IMG/VR virus record: IMGVR_UViG_3300049595_000850
Span: 1-30,187 of that record
Strand: one strand, 5' to 3'
Source of the DNA: a virus
Length of the DNA stretch: 30,187 nucleotides
Part shown: positions 1 through 8,266 of the stretch, one piece after another
Layout: every line of letters begins with the position of its first letter
Position numbering within the stretch: position 1 is the stretch's first letter
Position numbers and translations under genes: made by a program
The notes under the pieces: model-generated
Told to the model about the DNA's origin: nothing
The model's input: only the letters and a program-made list of their open reading frames with translations
The model's database searches: none

Positions 1-1831
1 AATAAGAACTTATAACCGCATTATCTGAATCAGTAAATTCAATCGTTGATGGACCTGATGAACTAGTTGAAGGTCGAATTGACAAAATTGATAAAGGACT
101 AGTCGTCCCAATCCCAACGTTGCCGCTTCCTGTTATTGTTAAACGAGGTAAATTATTTGTTTCCAATGACAATGGAATATTTCCGTTAGTGTATAAAGAA
201 AAAATTGCGCTAGTATTATCCCAAGAAACTCCGCCTTTAACTGAGCTTGAATTTGCAATGCTAATTCCACAGTATTGTGAGGTAGTATTTAAAAACAATT
301 GATTACCATTTCCGCCGTTTACTTGCAATTTATAGCCAGCGTCTGTGGTTGTGCCGACAAGTACATTTGCTCCAGTTAAAACAATATTTTTGTTTAAATT
401 ATTTCTTATAACCAAATCACCCTGAACACCTCCGCCAACAATCTCACTTCCCCCCTCGTATCCTATTGTCCCACTTTCAATATTGTTTCCATAAAATGTA
501 ATTGCCGCTAATCTATTAGCTGCATTTGAGGACAATCTTAAAACGCTTCGATTTGTCCCTGTAAATCCAACGTCTAATTTAAATCCAGAACTTGGAGTTA
601 ATCCAATTCCTACTTCAGTGCCGTTATCAATTACTTGACTATTTCCAATCGTTGTTGACCCTGTAAACTTTGGCAAATAATTAGTCGTGCCAGTTCCCGT
701 TACTGGGTTAGTAAGCGCGTTTTGTTTGCCGTTAAAGGTTGTCCAATCGGTACTCGATAATAAGCCATTTTGCGAGCCGCTGGCCGTTGCAATTGCTAAG
801 GTAATTGTTCCGCTTGTTGTTATCGGAGTTGAGCCAATAGTAACGCCGCTAGTCGCTGAGGATAGGCCAACCGAGGTAACTGTTCCAAGATTAGATGTCT
901 TATTGTTAAACGTAGTCCAATCCGCCGAACTTAAAGCGCCGCGATTTGTCGCGCTTGCCGTTGGTAAGTTAAAGGTATGGGTATCGGTTGCGCTAGAAAT
1001 TGCAAAGTCTGTTCCGCTAGTCCCAACCGCAAAGAATTGGACTTGGCTAGTCAATCCGTTTAAAGCCGTTAAACCAGTTGTAAACGTGGTAATAACTTGG
1101 CATAAATGGTTGTTTTCTGTATGCAAAGTAATTGTACGACCTGAGGTGTTAACGTAGTATCGAAGCGCAAGCCTATCCGTTAAAGCCAAGACTGTCTCGG
1201 GAACTGCTAAGGTTGAGAAATATGGGTTTAGGTTAGTTCCAAAAGCGATTAATTCAGGCGCTGAGCTACTTGATGCAATTAAAGTAAATGTCGAGCCATT
1301 GTACTTGTAAAGCTCAACATAAAACGACGGCGTTCCACCATTAGAAGACGCAGAAAAAAAGGTTTCTAAGTTCCAGTTTCCAGCTGGAATAAGTAGTTTA
1401 TTAGGGTCTCCAGCGTCGGTAATAAACGAGGCAATATATCCGTCGGCGTTTATGGTTATATCTGTTCCAGCGCCAAATATTGGCGTTTTGTTAAGTTCCT
1501 TATAAGCGACTCCGCCGATTGTGCCTTGGCTTACCGAGCCGTTTAAATAGTAACTTACAGATGAGCCGCCGCCAGTAGTTGCTGGAAAGTCAGCCAAAGA
1601 GCCATCGCCTCGAATGTATTGCCCAACCGTGCCAGCGCCTGAAAGTATCTGAGACTCTGTAATAGACAAGCCAGTTGCTGCCGTTGCAATGGTTACGGGT
1701 AAATGATTCTGACCGCTTCCACTTGGGTCGACTGGATTTTGTCCCTCGGAAACAACAAAGCCAGGAGAGGCTGGAGTTGAGCCAGACCTAACAACTTGCG
1801 CTCTAAATTTGCTAATATTTACGTCTTCCAT
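1..1831 (-). CDS. Tail fibre / receptor-binding protein, partial (C-terminus beyond left edge)
   Basis: An open frame of about 610 codons starts with ATG at 1831, directly after the stop of the upstream tail gene (TAA then ATG, no gap), and runs without a stop to base 1. The N-terminal ~120 residues are Gly/Ser/Thr-rich and resemble a virion-attachment segment. Two DWTTFN modules lie near residues 302 and 359, followed by a VGIG-type repeat and, near residue 570, NVGIGTTSP, which is typical of phage fibres in Bacteroidota. Such fibres often end in an intramolecular chaperone (peptidase S74) domain, which would lie outside this window. Position after the large distal tail protein supports host recognition. 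A G6 run lies at 450-455. No enzymatic motif was seen. Confidence is high for a fibre; receptor unknown. Confidence 0.85.
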   Translation of the reverse strand, partial: MEDVNISKFRAQVVRSGSTPASPGFVVSEGQNPVDPSGSGQNHLPVTIATAATGLSITESQILSGAGTVGQYIRGDGSLADFPATTGGGSSVSYYLNGSVSQGTIGGVAYKELNKTPIFGAGTDITINADGYIASFITDAGDPNKLLIPAGNWNLETFFSASSNGGTPSFYVELYKYNGSTFTLIASSSSAPELIAFGTNLNPYFSTLAVPETVLALTDRLALRYYVNTSGRTITLHTENNHLCQVITTFTTGLTALNGLTSQVQFFAVGTSGTDFAISSATDTHTFNLPTASATNRGALSSADWTTFNNKTSNLGTVTSVGLSSATSGVTIGSTPITTSGTITLAIATASGSQNGLLSSTDWTTFNGKQNALTNPVTGTGTTNYLPKFTGSTTIGNSQVIDNGTEVGIGLTPSSGFKLDVGFTGTNRSVLRLSSNAANRLAAITFYGNNIESGTIGYEGGSEIVGGGVQGDLVIRNNLNKNIVLTGANVLVGTTTDAGYKLQVNGGNGNQLFLNTTSQYCGISIANSSSVKGGVSWDNTSAIFSLYTNGNIPLSLETNNLPRLTITGSGNVGIGTTSPLSILSIRPSTSSSGPSTIEFTDSDNAVISSY

Positions 1832-4800
1832 TTATGTCGTTGGTTCTATTCCTAAATCGTAAAGCTCAATTCTCGCCGTTCCTTTTCTGCAATCAAGTTC
1901 GTAACTCATTAACGCCCAATATCGTCCGTTAAACAAGAAACTCCTAAAAGGGTCGATTGGTCTTCGCTCAATCGTTGCTAAAACTCTGTAATTCGTTCGG
2001 CCTTTCAAGTTAGCTAATTCTTGCACGATAATGTCTAGCAAAGGTAACTCTTCAACTCCATCTCTTGTCCAATCCGTAGAAACCGCGTTGTCAAAATCTA
2101 GCAATCTAATTGCCGAAACTGAGTTGCTCGTTATTGCGTCTCCAATGTATGTATTGTAATCGGGATGCACGTTTGCATAAGGTGAGCCAGTAACGGCTTT
2201 AACTCCTAGCTTAGACAAAGATAAGCCATCCGTTTTCTCAATCTTTAAAGATAGATTTTCATACCTTACAACGTATCTGTTAGCCGTTCCTCCGTTGCAA
2301 ATAAGTTGATGCAATCGAATCTCAACCTCACCGTCAACTGGAACTAAAACATTGTTTATTGCAATGCTATTCCAAACAGAGCCAGCCGTAACCGCGAATT
2401 CCATGACAGTACTTGTGCCAGTCCAAGCAAAGGTTGTTGCTCCGCTTCTTGACAAGTATTGGTTTCCAATCTTAATCATAAGTCCAATGGAATGAGCGCC
2501 AGGAGTTATTGCATAACTCGTGCTTACTCTTTCAACCATGTATTGAAAGGTCAAAGAAATAGTATTGGCCGTCTCCTCTGCAATTGTAATTGCTCCTCCA
2601 GTTGTGTTTGTGCTTGCTGAAATCCAAGACAAGTTTGGGTCTGCAATTCCAGCAGTTGTGGTTGTAGTCCATATTTGCACATACTCCCCCCCACCTGAAA
2701 CATATTGCACCAATGCCGTTGCTCCACTTGGAACGCTGCTTGGCTGGTTAGTCGGGATTGCCTTGTGATAATCCCAAAGATTTAATTCATATATATTAGG
2801 GTAAGGAGATGATGGACTATTTAAATTCCACTCCTCAATACCAAATTTAGCATCAAATACCCCGCCTTGGCTATATACGTCTAAAACTCCAAGATTTAGA
2901 TAAGAGTTAAATTCTGTAAAGACTCGTCTAGCCGTCTCTTCAGGAGAGTTAATATCGGCGTTTAAATCGTCGCCGTTTACAATTGTACTTGTTGCCGTTA
3001 AACTTAAATCGGGTAAGAATTCATACATCTTATAAGATAACTTGCCTAACTCGGTCAATCTCACAACATAGAATTGATTTTTCCATAAAAACACTCGACA
3101 AAGGAAAGGGTTAACCATTCTCTCAATCGTATCTTTTAGGTAAAGTTGCTCGTTTTCAATCCTTACTCCGTTGCTAAATTTAGCGTCTTGTCCATCGCTA
3201 AAAATTGCGTTTTGTGGCACGTTAAACTGACGGAAGACGCTTTCGTCAGAATCCATTCTAGCCTCGTGGATTTCGCAACCAATAAAGACTGGTCTTTGCT
3301 CAATAAATGATTGGTTCAAAGCTCCAACAACTGCCGACAAAGCTTGAGTTCTAGGGTCAGGCCAAGAGGTAAAATTTGAGCGTATAGAGTCTAAACCTTT
3401 TAATCCATCAACCGCGGTAAAAGAGAAAAGCTTTGGCCCACTTTTATATGGCGATGTAATAAAGTCAGGAGAAATGTATCCGCTAAAGAAAGAGATAAGA
3501 GCAGTAAAATTATTAACTATTGAGCTGCTATTTTGAGAGCCTCCGACAAATATGTTGTTACCAAAGGAAAAGGTATAGAATGCATCGTTATCCAAAATAT
3601 TTGCCAAATTCAACCAGGTAACTGCATCACTTGAATAATATAAATTATTAATATTAGTTCTAACCCCAACAAAATACCCATTACCATAAGCTAAACCTTG
3701 AAAAGCAAAACCGCCACTTGAAAAAGACCAGGTTATGCCATCTGAACTGTAAGCCGCTCCAGTAGTAAATTTGCCATCTGCAAAAATTAAATTAGCCGAG
3801 CCAAAATTACTATTTGCATTTACATTCCAAGTTATTCCATCATAAGAATAAGAGCTTAAATTTGTTGCTGCTCCAATTGCATTTGCAACCGCAACCCAAA
3901 TTCCATTACCATAAGCTACTCCTGTATAATTTCTTGAGGTAATGTTAGTTGATGTCCAAGTTATTCCATCATTAGAATACATTACCAAATTTGTATCTCC
4001 AGCGGTTTCATAATTTGCGACTGCAACGTATAAACCATTTCCATACCTTACTCTTTCCCATTGTTGATTTGCTGCCGCCGTTCTACTTGTCCAAGTAACA
4101 CCATCGGGAGAGGTGTATGCAAAACCAAGAGTTGTGCCTACAATTGCCCATCCAACTGCAACAAATTGACCATTACCATAGGTAACATCTCTAAAAGCTT
4201 TTCCAAAAGGTAATGTATAGGTATTAGTCCAAGTTATTCCATCAAGTGACGTGTAGGATTTTCCATTGTCAACCGCCACAAATTTACCATTACCAAAGGC
4301 AATGCTTAGGAAATTTAAAGTAAAACCAACTTGAGATATATTCCAATCGGTAATATCATTGTTCGCACTAATTTGATTTAAATCTACTCTCCAAGTCCTA
4401 TTTCCACCAACTAGAAACTCATTAAAATCTCCAGTCTCGCCAGCAATTGTAAAGTCAACCGAGGAGCCTATAATTGTCTCTAATGGGTCATTTCCAGTAT
4501 TACCCCAATTGTAGGTAATATCGTTAATCAGCAAAGGAGTAACCGCGCCTGAATATCCAGCTTTGAGTATTTGCAAGTTCCAAACATTGCCGCCGTAGTT
4601 GGTAGCATACCCCCCCTCGTATTTTAATCCGTAGTCATTTACAGGAGCGTTTTGGCCAGTTAGAATAACATAGCCTTTAACATCCTCACTTGGCATGGTG
4701 TAGCTAAAAGACAAGCTCGAAGACAAGAAAGTATTGCCTGGAGAGCTATACCACATAGCAGTATGGTAACCCGATTCTGGCGCAACTGCAATTGTCAATA

Positions 4801-4900
4801 CATCGCCTTCGGTGTAGAATAGTGAAGGAGCAACGCCGTTAATCGTAATTGTCCCAAGACCTTCTCGAACTGCAAATTGTAATCTGAAATCGTTAGCCAT
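1832..4900 (-). CDS. Large distal tail / tail-tip protein with inserted Asp-box propeller-like domain
   Basis: A 1022-residue protein between tape measure and tail fibre; its start ATG overlaps the tape-measure stop (TAATG). Residues 1-80 look like a small beta-sandwich; residues ~90-175 and ~470-1022 look like one tail-structural protein. Between them, residues ~196-467 hold six repeats of the type YGNGxFVAV ... S-x-DGITW, with Asp-box-like motifs near residues 218, 264, 309, 352, 386 and 423. Asp-box repeats are a hallmark of sialidase/BNR-type beta-propellers. The flanking segments WRVDL and FFSGYISPDF look like two halves of a strand pair that normally adjoin, so the propeller is probably a domain insertion, plausibly for binding surface glycans. 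G7 runs occur at 2686-2692 and 4610-4616. Role in tail tip is inferred from position. Confidence 0.78.
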   Translation of the reverse strand: MANDFRLQFAVREGLGTITINGVAPSLFYTEGDVLTIAVAPESGYHTAMWYSSPGNTFLSSSLSFSYTMPSEDVKGYVILTGQNAPVNDYGLKYEGGYATNYGGNVWNLQILKAGYSGAVTPLLINDITYNWGNTGNDPLETIIGSSVDFTIAGETGDFNEFLVGGNRTWRVDLNQISANNDITDWNISQVGFTLNFLSIAFGNGKFVAVDNGKSYTSLDGITWTNTYTLPFGKAFRDVTYGNGQFVAVGWAIVGTTLGFAYTSPDGVTWTSRTAAANQQWERVRYGNGLYVAVANYETAGDTNLVMYSNDGITWTSTNITSRNYTGVAYGNGIWVAVANAIGAATNLSSYSYDGITWNVNANSNFGSANLIFADGKFTTGAAYSSDGITWSFSSGGFAFQGLAYGNGYFVGVRTNINNLYYSSDAVTWLNLANILDNDAFYTFSFGNNIFVGGSQNSSSIVNNFTALISFFSGYISPDFITSPYKSGPKLFSFTAVDGLKGLDSIRSNFTSWPDPRTQALSAVVGALNQSFIEQRPVFIGCEIHEARMDSDESVFRQFNVPQNAIFSDGQDAKFSNGVRIENEQLYLKDTIERMVNPFLCRVFLWKNQFYVVRLTELGKLSYKMYEFLPDLSLTATSTIVNGDDLNADINSPEETARRVFTEFNSYLNLGVLDVYSQGGVFDAKFGIEEWNLNSPSSPYPNIYELNLWDYHKAIPTNQPSSVPSGATALVQYVSGGGEYVQIWTTTTTAGIADPNLSWISASTNTTGGAITIAEETANTISLTFQYMVERVSTSYAITPGAHSIGLMIKIGNQYLSRSGATTFAWTGTSTVMEFAVTAGSVWNSIAINNVLVPVDGEVEIRLHQLICNGGTANRYVVRYENLSLKIEKTDGLSLSKLGVKAVTGSPYANVHPDYNTYIGDAITSNSVSAIRLLDFDNAVSTDWTRDGVEELPLLDIIVQELANLKGRTNYRVLATIERRPIDPFRSFLFNGRYWALMSYELDCRKGTARIELYDLGIEPTT
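2686..2692 (-). repeat. G7 homopolymer (C7 on plus strand)
   Basis: Seven consecutive G on the coding strand, within codons GGT GGG GGG GAG of the distal tail protein (Gly-Gly-Gly-Glu). One of five coding-strand G runs of seven or more in this AT-rich window. Confidence 0.85.
3827..4244 (-). repeat. Internal DNA repeats of the propeller domain
   Basis: The 16-mer CCAAGTTATTCCATCA (plus strand) occurs exactly at 3827-3842, 3956-3971 and 4229-4244, with diverged copies near 3728, 4098 and 3617. It encodes the DGITW core of the Asp-box repeats. Near-identical copies in register could allow repeat gain or loss by recombination. Confidence 0.8.
4610..4616 (-). repeat. G7 homopolymer (C7 on plus strand)
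   Basis: Seven consecutive G on the coding strand in GAG GGG GGG TAT (Glu-Gly-Gly-Tyr) of the distal tail protein. The flanking TACGA-like context is shared with the G6 run at 450-455 in the fibre gene. Confidence 0.85.
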
Positions 4901-6687
4901 TAGCCTTTATTTATCTTATTGTTTGCTTGTCCTAAAACATAAACCAGGTCTTGACCTCTTACTACAAACTCGCCGCTTACGTCTCTGTTTTGCTCAAATA
5001 AACCTCCTTGGGCGCCACCAGTAAAAGAAGAGCCACCGCCTCCAACACCTGAGGTTCCAACGGACGAACCACCACCGCCTCCACCGCCTCCAATTCCTGA
5101 TGTAATACCTCCTCCGCCTCCGCCTCCGCCAATCTTAGCTCTAATATATCCAGCCAATGCAATCAAAGCAACACCAGCAGCAATCGCCGTGGCTGGATTT
5201 TTAAATGCTAATTTAATTGCAATCATTCCGACACCTACTTTAATAGCCGCTTGTCCCAATCCCTCGGCAATTGTAGCAACTCCACCTAAAAGAGCCTTAC
5301 CAGCTGCCTTTACAACATCGCCTCCAGTAGCTAAAGCCTCACCAATCGCAAAGCCAATATCTCCTAATCCATTAACCGCTCCATTTGTTATAATAGCCGA
5401 AGCTTCAGCGTTAAACTGCTGTAAAGAGGTTATAAACTTAGTTTTTTTAGAGTCGTCAATATCTGCAACTTCAGGCTCTATAACTATACTTTCCGCTAAT
5501 TTATCTAAATCTAATCCAATCGGCATTGGCTTTGCAAGTGATTCGGCCAATGAAATAAATTTGGCATCTAATTCTTTTGCGAGTTTAGTTTGCCTTTCTA
5601 GTAGAAAATTGGCGGTATTCATTTCAGGATTTCCAGCCAAAATTACTTTATTAAGCTTGTCCCATCCTTTGGAATACTCTTCAAACGCTTTAGCTCTTTC
5701 CTCTGCCTTTGTTTCGTCGCTTACTTCGTTAAATTGTTCAACTCCAGCCGCAGCTTCAACCGAGGCTTTCTGAATTCCCTTAATTAATATTGCCTGGCCT
5801 TCTAATTTATTGGCATAAATTGGATTTAAAAGAGAAAGTAATTGCTTGCCAAAAGTTACAAAGCCATTTTCTCCAGTATACTGAGCAACTGTATTTACTG
5901 CGGTTAATGAGGTTACTAATTTGCTGGTTAAACTATTGGCCAAATCTAAAACACCTGAAACCAACCCACTCGAAGAGTTACCAATTGCTAATTGTAATTG
6001 AGTAAAGTTGTCTCCTAAATTGGATATTTTACCGCCTACGGTCTCAGAAATTGCAGCCATTGAGCCTGTAACTCCTTCAGCCTCTCCAAGGCTAATTAAA
6101 TACTCTTGTATAGCTACGTCTGTTTTTTCTACTTCAGTAGTTACACCTTTAAAAGTAAACGCGACGTTATCTCCTTCGGCTTTGGCCCTAACGCCAAATT
6201 CTTTTAAACGCTCAAACTCTCCAGTCATTGCGTCCAAAGTTGCTTCGGCTAATTGGTCAAAAGATTTTCCAGTTGAGGATGCCAAGTCACCTAAAGCCGT
6301 CATTTCTTTAACTGTTGGCGTAAATCCTCGGTTGGCTAATTTTACAAAAGCGTTGGTTAATTCGTCAACCTGGAAAGGAGTTTTTGAAGCAAATTCTACA
6401 ATTTGATTCATTGCAACCTGGGCCGCTGAGCTACTACCTAAAGTATTGGTTAAAACCGCTTCCATTTTTTGGAATTGTGCGGTCGTATCAATTATCGCCT
6501 TTCCAAAACTTAAAACCGCTCCCACAGAAAAAGCAGCTCCCAAAGATGTTAATGCAGTTGAGGAGATTTTTTCAAATTTGCTAAATTCTTTTCCTGACTG
6601 GTCAAGTTTAGAATTTACTTCATTAAACTTTTTATCAAACTCGCTAATTTTAGCGCCTATCTCAACCTCTATTCTTGGATTTGCCAT
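4900..6687 (-). CDS. Tail tape measure protein
   Basis: A 595-residue protein that sets tail length and is threaded in the tail tube lumen. Residues 1-60 are a charged helical segment (EVEIGAKISEFDKKFNEVN); the next ~200 residues resemble tape-measure N-terminal domains with AxxxLG and FxVDELTNAFVKLANRG motifs. Hydrophobic stretches lie near residues 470-515, as usual for tape measures. Residues ~518-550 are glycine-rich and are encoded by alternating GGC/GGA codons rather than a G run. It starts with ATG at 6687, overlapping the frameshifted chaperone by 26 nt, which matches the conserved order chaperones then tape measure. The length suggests a tail of under 100 nm by the usual ~0.15 nm per residue rule (inference). 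Confidence 0.88.
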   Translation of the reverse strand: MANPRIEVEIGAKISEFDKKFNEVNSKLDQSGKEFSKFEKISSTALTSLGAAFSVGAVLSFGKAIIDTTAQFQKMEAVLTNTLGSSSAAQVAMNQIVEFASKTPFQVDELTNAFVKLANRGFTPTVKEMTALGDLASSTGKSFDQLAEATLDAMTGEFERLKEFGVRAKAEGDNVAFTFKGVTTEVEKTDVAIQEYLISLGEAEGVTGSMAAISETVGGKISNLGDNFTQLQLAIGNSSSGLVSGVLDLANSLTSKLVTSLTAVNTVAQYTGENGFVTFGKQLLSLLNPIYANKLEGQAILIKGIQKASVEAAAGVEQFNEVSDETKAEERAKAFEEYSKGWDKLNKVILAGNPEMNTANFLLERQTKLAKELDAKFISLAESLAKPMPIGLDLDKLAESIVIEPEVADIDDSKKTKFITSLQQFNAEASAIITNGAVNGLGDIGFAIGEALATGGDVVKAAGKALLGGVATIAEGLGQAAIKVGVGMIAIKLAFKNPATAIAAGVALIALAGYIRAKIGGGGGGGGITSGIGGGGGGGGSSVGTSGVGGGGSSFTGGAQGGLFEQNRDVSGEFVVRGQDLVYVLGQANNKINKG

Positions 6688-7027
6688 TTCTTTCTAGTTT
6701 ACTTGCAATTTCTAACAATTTCTTTGCTTTAGCAAAGTCTTCAGGCGTTGACTCTAAAGGCTTTGGATTATTATCCCAGGACAAAGGCCAAATTTTTGTT
6801 GGGTCTAAATTTACTCCCTTCTTTAAATGAGGTTGCAATAAAATTATAGCCTGTTTACGCATTGCCTCTACCATGTCTTTTTGGTCTATCTCGTGGCCTT
6901 TTATTAAAACCTTTAACTCTTTACGGCTTAAATGAAAAAGCTGCTCATAAGGGATTTTTGTCCGACCTACGAGCAGCAATAAATTTTCGCGAGCATTATA
7001 ATTCTCGCTTTCGTCTTCATTTACGTT
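6662..7027 (-). CDS. Tail assembly chaperone, frameshifted C-terminal part (T of G/GT)
   Basis: This frame has no convincing ATG start: its earliest stand-alone candidate is a TTG at 6979. It is open without a stop back to the A9 run at 7026-7034 and lies in the -1 frame relative to the upstream chaperone. A -1 slip on AAA AAA gives ...EQKK-NVNEDESENYNARENL-LLLVGRTK..., a fusion of about 229 residues. In lambda and most siphoviruses the equivalent G and GT proteins are made in this way and load onto the tape measure. The 105-residue portion from 6979 is helical and basic (KxxVxLIKGHEID). It overlaps the tape-measure start by 26 nt. I treat the region as expressed by frameshift, not by independent initiation. 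Confidence 0.75.
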   Translation of the reverse strand, partial: NVNEDESENYNARENLLLLVGRTKIPYEQLFHLSRKELKVLIKGHEIDQKDMVEAMRKQAIILLQPHLKKGVNLDPTKIWPLSWDNNPKPLESTPEDFAKAKKLLEIASKLERNGKSKNRG

Positions 7028-7350
7028 TTTTTTTGTTCGGTATTTTCACCAATCCCCAACTCCAAAAGCAAGTCGGCCAAAACGTCGTTAAATAAATTAA
7101 TTACCTCTTTACCCTCAACCCAAGTTTTTAACTCATCTAAGCTAATTGGATTTGCCGATTTACGAATGCAAGCAACTTTATGGCATTCAATAAGCAAAGC
7201 GTAAATTAAATCTAGCTTTGGCATTTTCCCATTTTGAAAAACTTCACCTAAACTTTTTCCAGTAAAGTCCTCGAAATTAGCCAATGCCCCAAGATTTGGG
7301 TAAAAGAAAATCTCCCCTTCTTTAAAAGGAGTAGAATGGTATTTAGCCAT
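7021..7350 (-). CDS. Tail assembly chaperone (G-like)
   Basis: A 109-residue protein between major tail protein and tape measure, the conserved site of the tail assembly chaperone. It is mostly helical (LDLIYALLIECHKVACIRK) with an acidic C-terminus. The final codons are GAA CAA AAA AAA ACG TAA, so the gene ends inside a run of nine A. Starting ATG at 7350 lies 9 bp after the major tail gene stop. Sequence alone would not identify it; position, size and the slippery run do. Confidence 0.78.
   Translation of the reverse strand: MAKYHSTPFKEGEIFFYPNLGALANFEDFTGKSLGEVFQNGKMPKLDLIYALLIECHKVACIRKSANPISLDELKTWVEGKEVINLFNDVLADLLLELGIGENTEQKKT
7026..7034 (-). promoter_or_regulatory. Programmed -1 ribosomal frameshift site (A9)
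   Basis: The coding strand reads C AAA AAA AAA C, with zero-frame codons CAA AAA AAA ACG TAA. The stop follows two codons later. Slipping back one base opens 16 further codons without a stop and then the downstream chaperone frame. A poly-A run can act as a slippery heptamer (A AAA AAA). Transcriptional slippage at A9 would be an alternative with the same product. Confidence 0.78.
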
Positions 7351-7359
7351 ATATGTTTA

Positions 7360-7776
7360 TTAGGTTGGTATAACGCTAATTACTGGAGCGCCAGCAAAGT
7401 CGAAAGTTCCTGAGAAAGATACTTGAGAGTTTCTTTCTGCGGTAATTTCAAGAGAGTTTAACTGAGCGTCAACTGTAATAATTTTGTCTCCTGAGTCAGT
7501 ACCTCCAAAAACCAATTCAAACACTTTTCCGATGTCTTCCATCAAGTCAAAAGCTGATAGGTTGGATGCTCCAGTAGATGCAAAATCTAGGTCTCCTGAG
7601 AAAGAGAAAGAACCTGACTTGTCGCCGCCTTCAAGTCTAACTCCGTAATCGCCTGTGCAATCGTTTCTTACAATTACAGACTCGTTGGAAATTGAAACAG
7701 AAGCGGAGGTTTTACAAACGACTGGAAGAGAGTTCCACTCGAAAGTAAAGAAATTGCCTAATTGATATGTTGCCAT
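7360..7776 (-). CDS. Major tail tube protein
   Basis: A 138-residue beta-rich protein with alternating strand patterns (NSLPVVCKTSASVSISNESV, then FSFSGDLDFAS and VSFSGTFDFAG). The order tail terminator, this gene, chaperone, tape measure is the canonical place for the tail tube subunit. Its own TATATTTG promoter lies exactly 16 nt upstream of the ATG, consistent with high demand. Family assignment rests on position and fold pattern. Confidence 0.8.
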   Translation of the reverse strand: MATYQLGNFFTFEWNSLPVVCKTSASVSISNESVIVRNDCTGDYGVRLEGGDKSGSFSFSGDLDFASTGASNLSAFDLMEDIGKVFELVFGGTDSGDKIITVDAQLNSLEITAERNSQVSFSGTFDFAGAPVISVIPT

Positions 7777-7792
7777 TGCTTATTCGTTTTAA

Positions 7793-7820
7793 CAAATATA
7801 CATAAATTTTTATTTATCAA
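7793..7820 (-). promoter_or_regulatory. Promoter for major tail protein (TTG-N17-TATATTTG)
   Basis: On the minus strand TTG (7820-7818) is followed after 17 nt by TATATTTG (7800-7793), an exact match to the Bacteroidota TAnnTTTG -7 box. The ATG at 7776 is 16 nt past the box. The 16-nt leader TTAAAACGAATAAGCA is nearly identical upstream of the protease and portal genes. Confidence 0.85.
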
Positions 7821-8266
7821 GATACTTGGAAAATATCCAAGGTATAAGACAAGATTTTTTGGTAAGCGATTTGGCTACTCCCTTGCTCAATTTGAGTTCT
7901 GCTAAAGTTCTTTCTAATGTTTATAGCTTGCAAATCGGCTGGCAATGTCAAATAATCCAGAGTCATTTTTAATTGAATAGCATTGGAAATATTTTCCGAA
8001 AGCTTTTTACCTCCGTTGCCTTGTGCGAACTTGGTAACGATATTAATTTGAAATGTTGCGTTTTGTCTAATCGAGCAATCGTTGCTTGTTGTCTCGGCTT
8101 CGTTTTGGTCTGTAATGAGGACGTAAGCTTGTGAGCCTTGGTAGATAGCTGGATTAATACCAGGAGGCAACTCCGTGTCGTAAACTGGCAAAGTCACACC
8201 GCTAAGCGTTAAAGGTGAGATTGCGGCAATAATTGCCTTTCTTATGTCCGTAGCGATTTCTCTCAT
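7817..8266 (-). CDS. Tail terminator / tail completion protein (gpU or gp17-like)
   Basis: A 149-residue protein starting with REIATDIRKAIIAAISPL, and containing PVYDTELPPGINPAIYQGSQ and YVLITDQ, the pattern of DUF3168/gpU-like tail terminator proteins that cap the tail tube and dock to the head. It overlaps the upstream gp10-like gene by 4 nt (ATGA) and sits immediately before the major tail gene, its usual place. The family call is from motif pattern and synteny. Confidence 0.65.
   Translation of the reverse strand: MREIATDIRKAIIAAISPLTLSGVTLPVYDTELPPGINPAIYQGSQAYVLITDQNEAETTSNDCSIRQNATFQINIVTKFAQGNGGKKLSENISNAIQLKMTLDYLTLPADLQAINIRKNFSRTQIEQGSSQIAYQKILSYTLDIFQVS

Noticed and set aside
687-1157. 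156-codon open frame on the plus strand
   Set aside because: Antisense to the tail fibre; Val/Leu/Pro-rich composition is a by-product of Thr/Asn/Gly codons on the other strand.
5040-5140. Glycine-rich stretch of the tape measure as another G-run signal
   Set aside because: Codons alternate GGC/GGA/GGT, so there is no G homopolymer; this supports the special nature of the true G runs but is not one itself.
5189-5773. 194-codon open frame on the plus strand
   Set aside because: Antisense shadow of the tape measure; no motif, no promoter.
6008-6697. Several plus-strand open frames
   Set aside because: Overlapping shadows of the tape measure with no family pattern.
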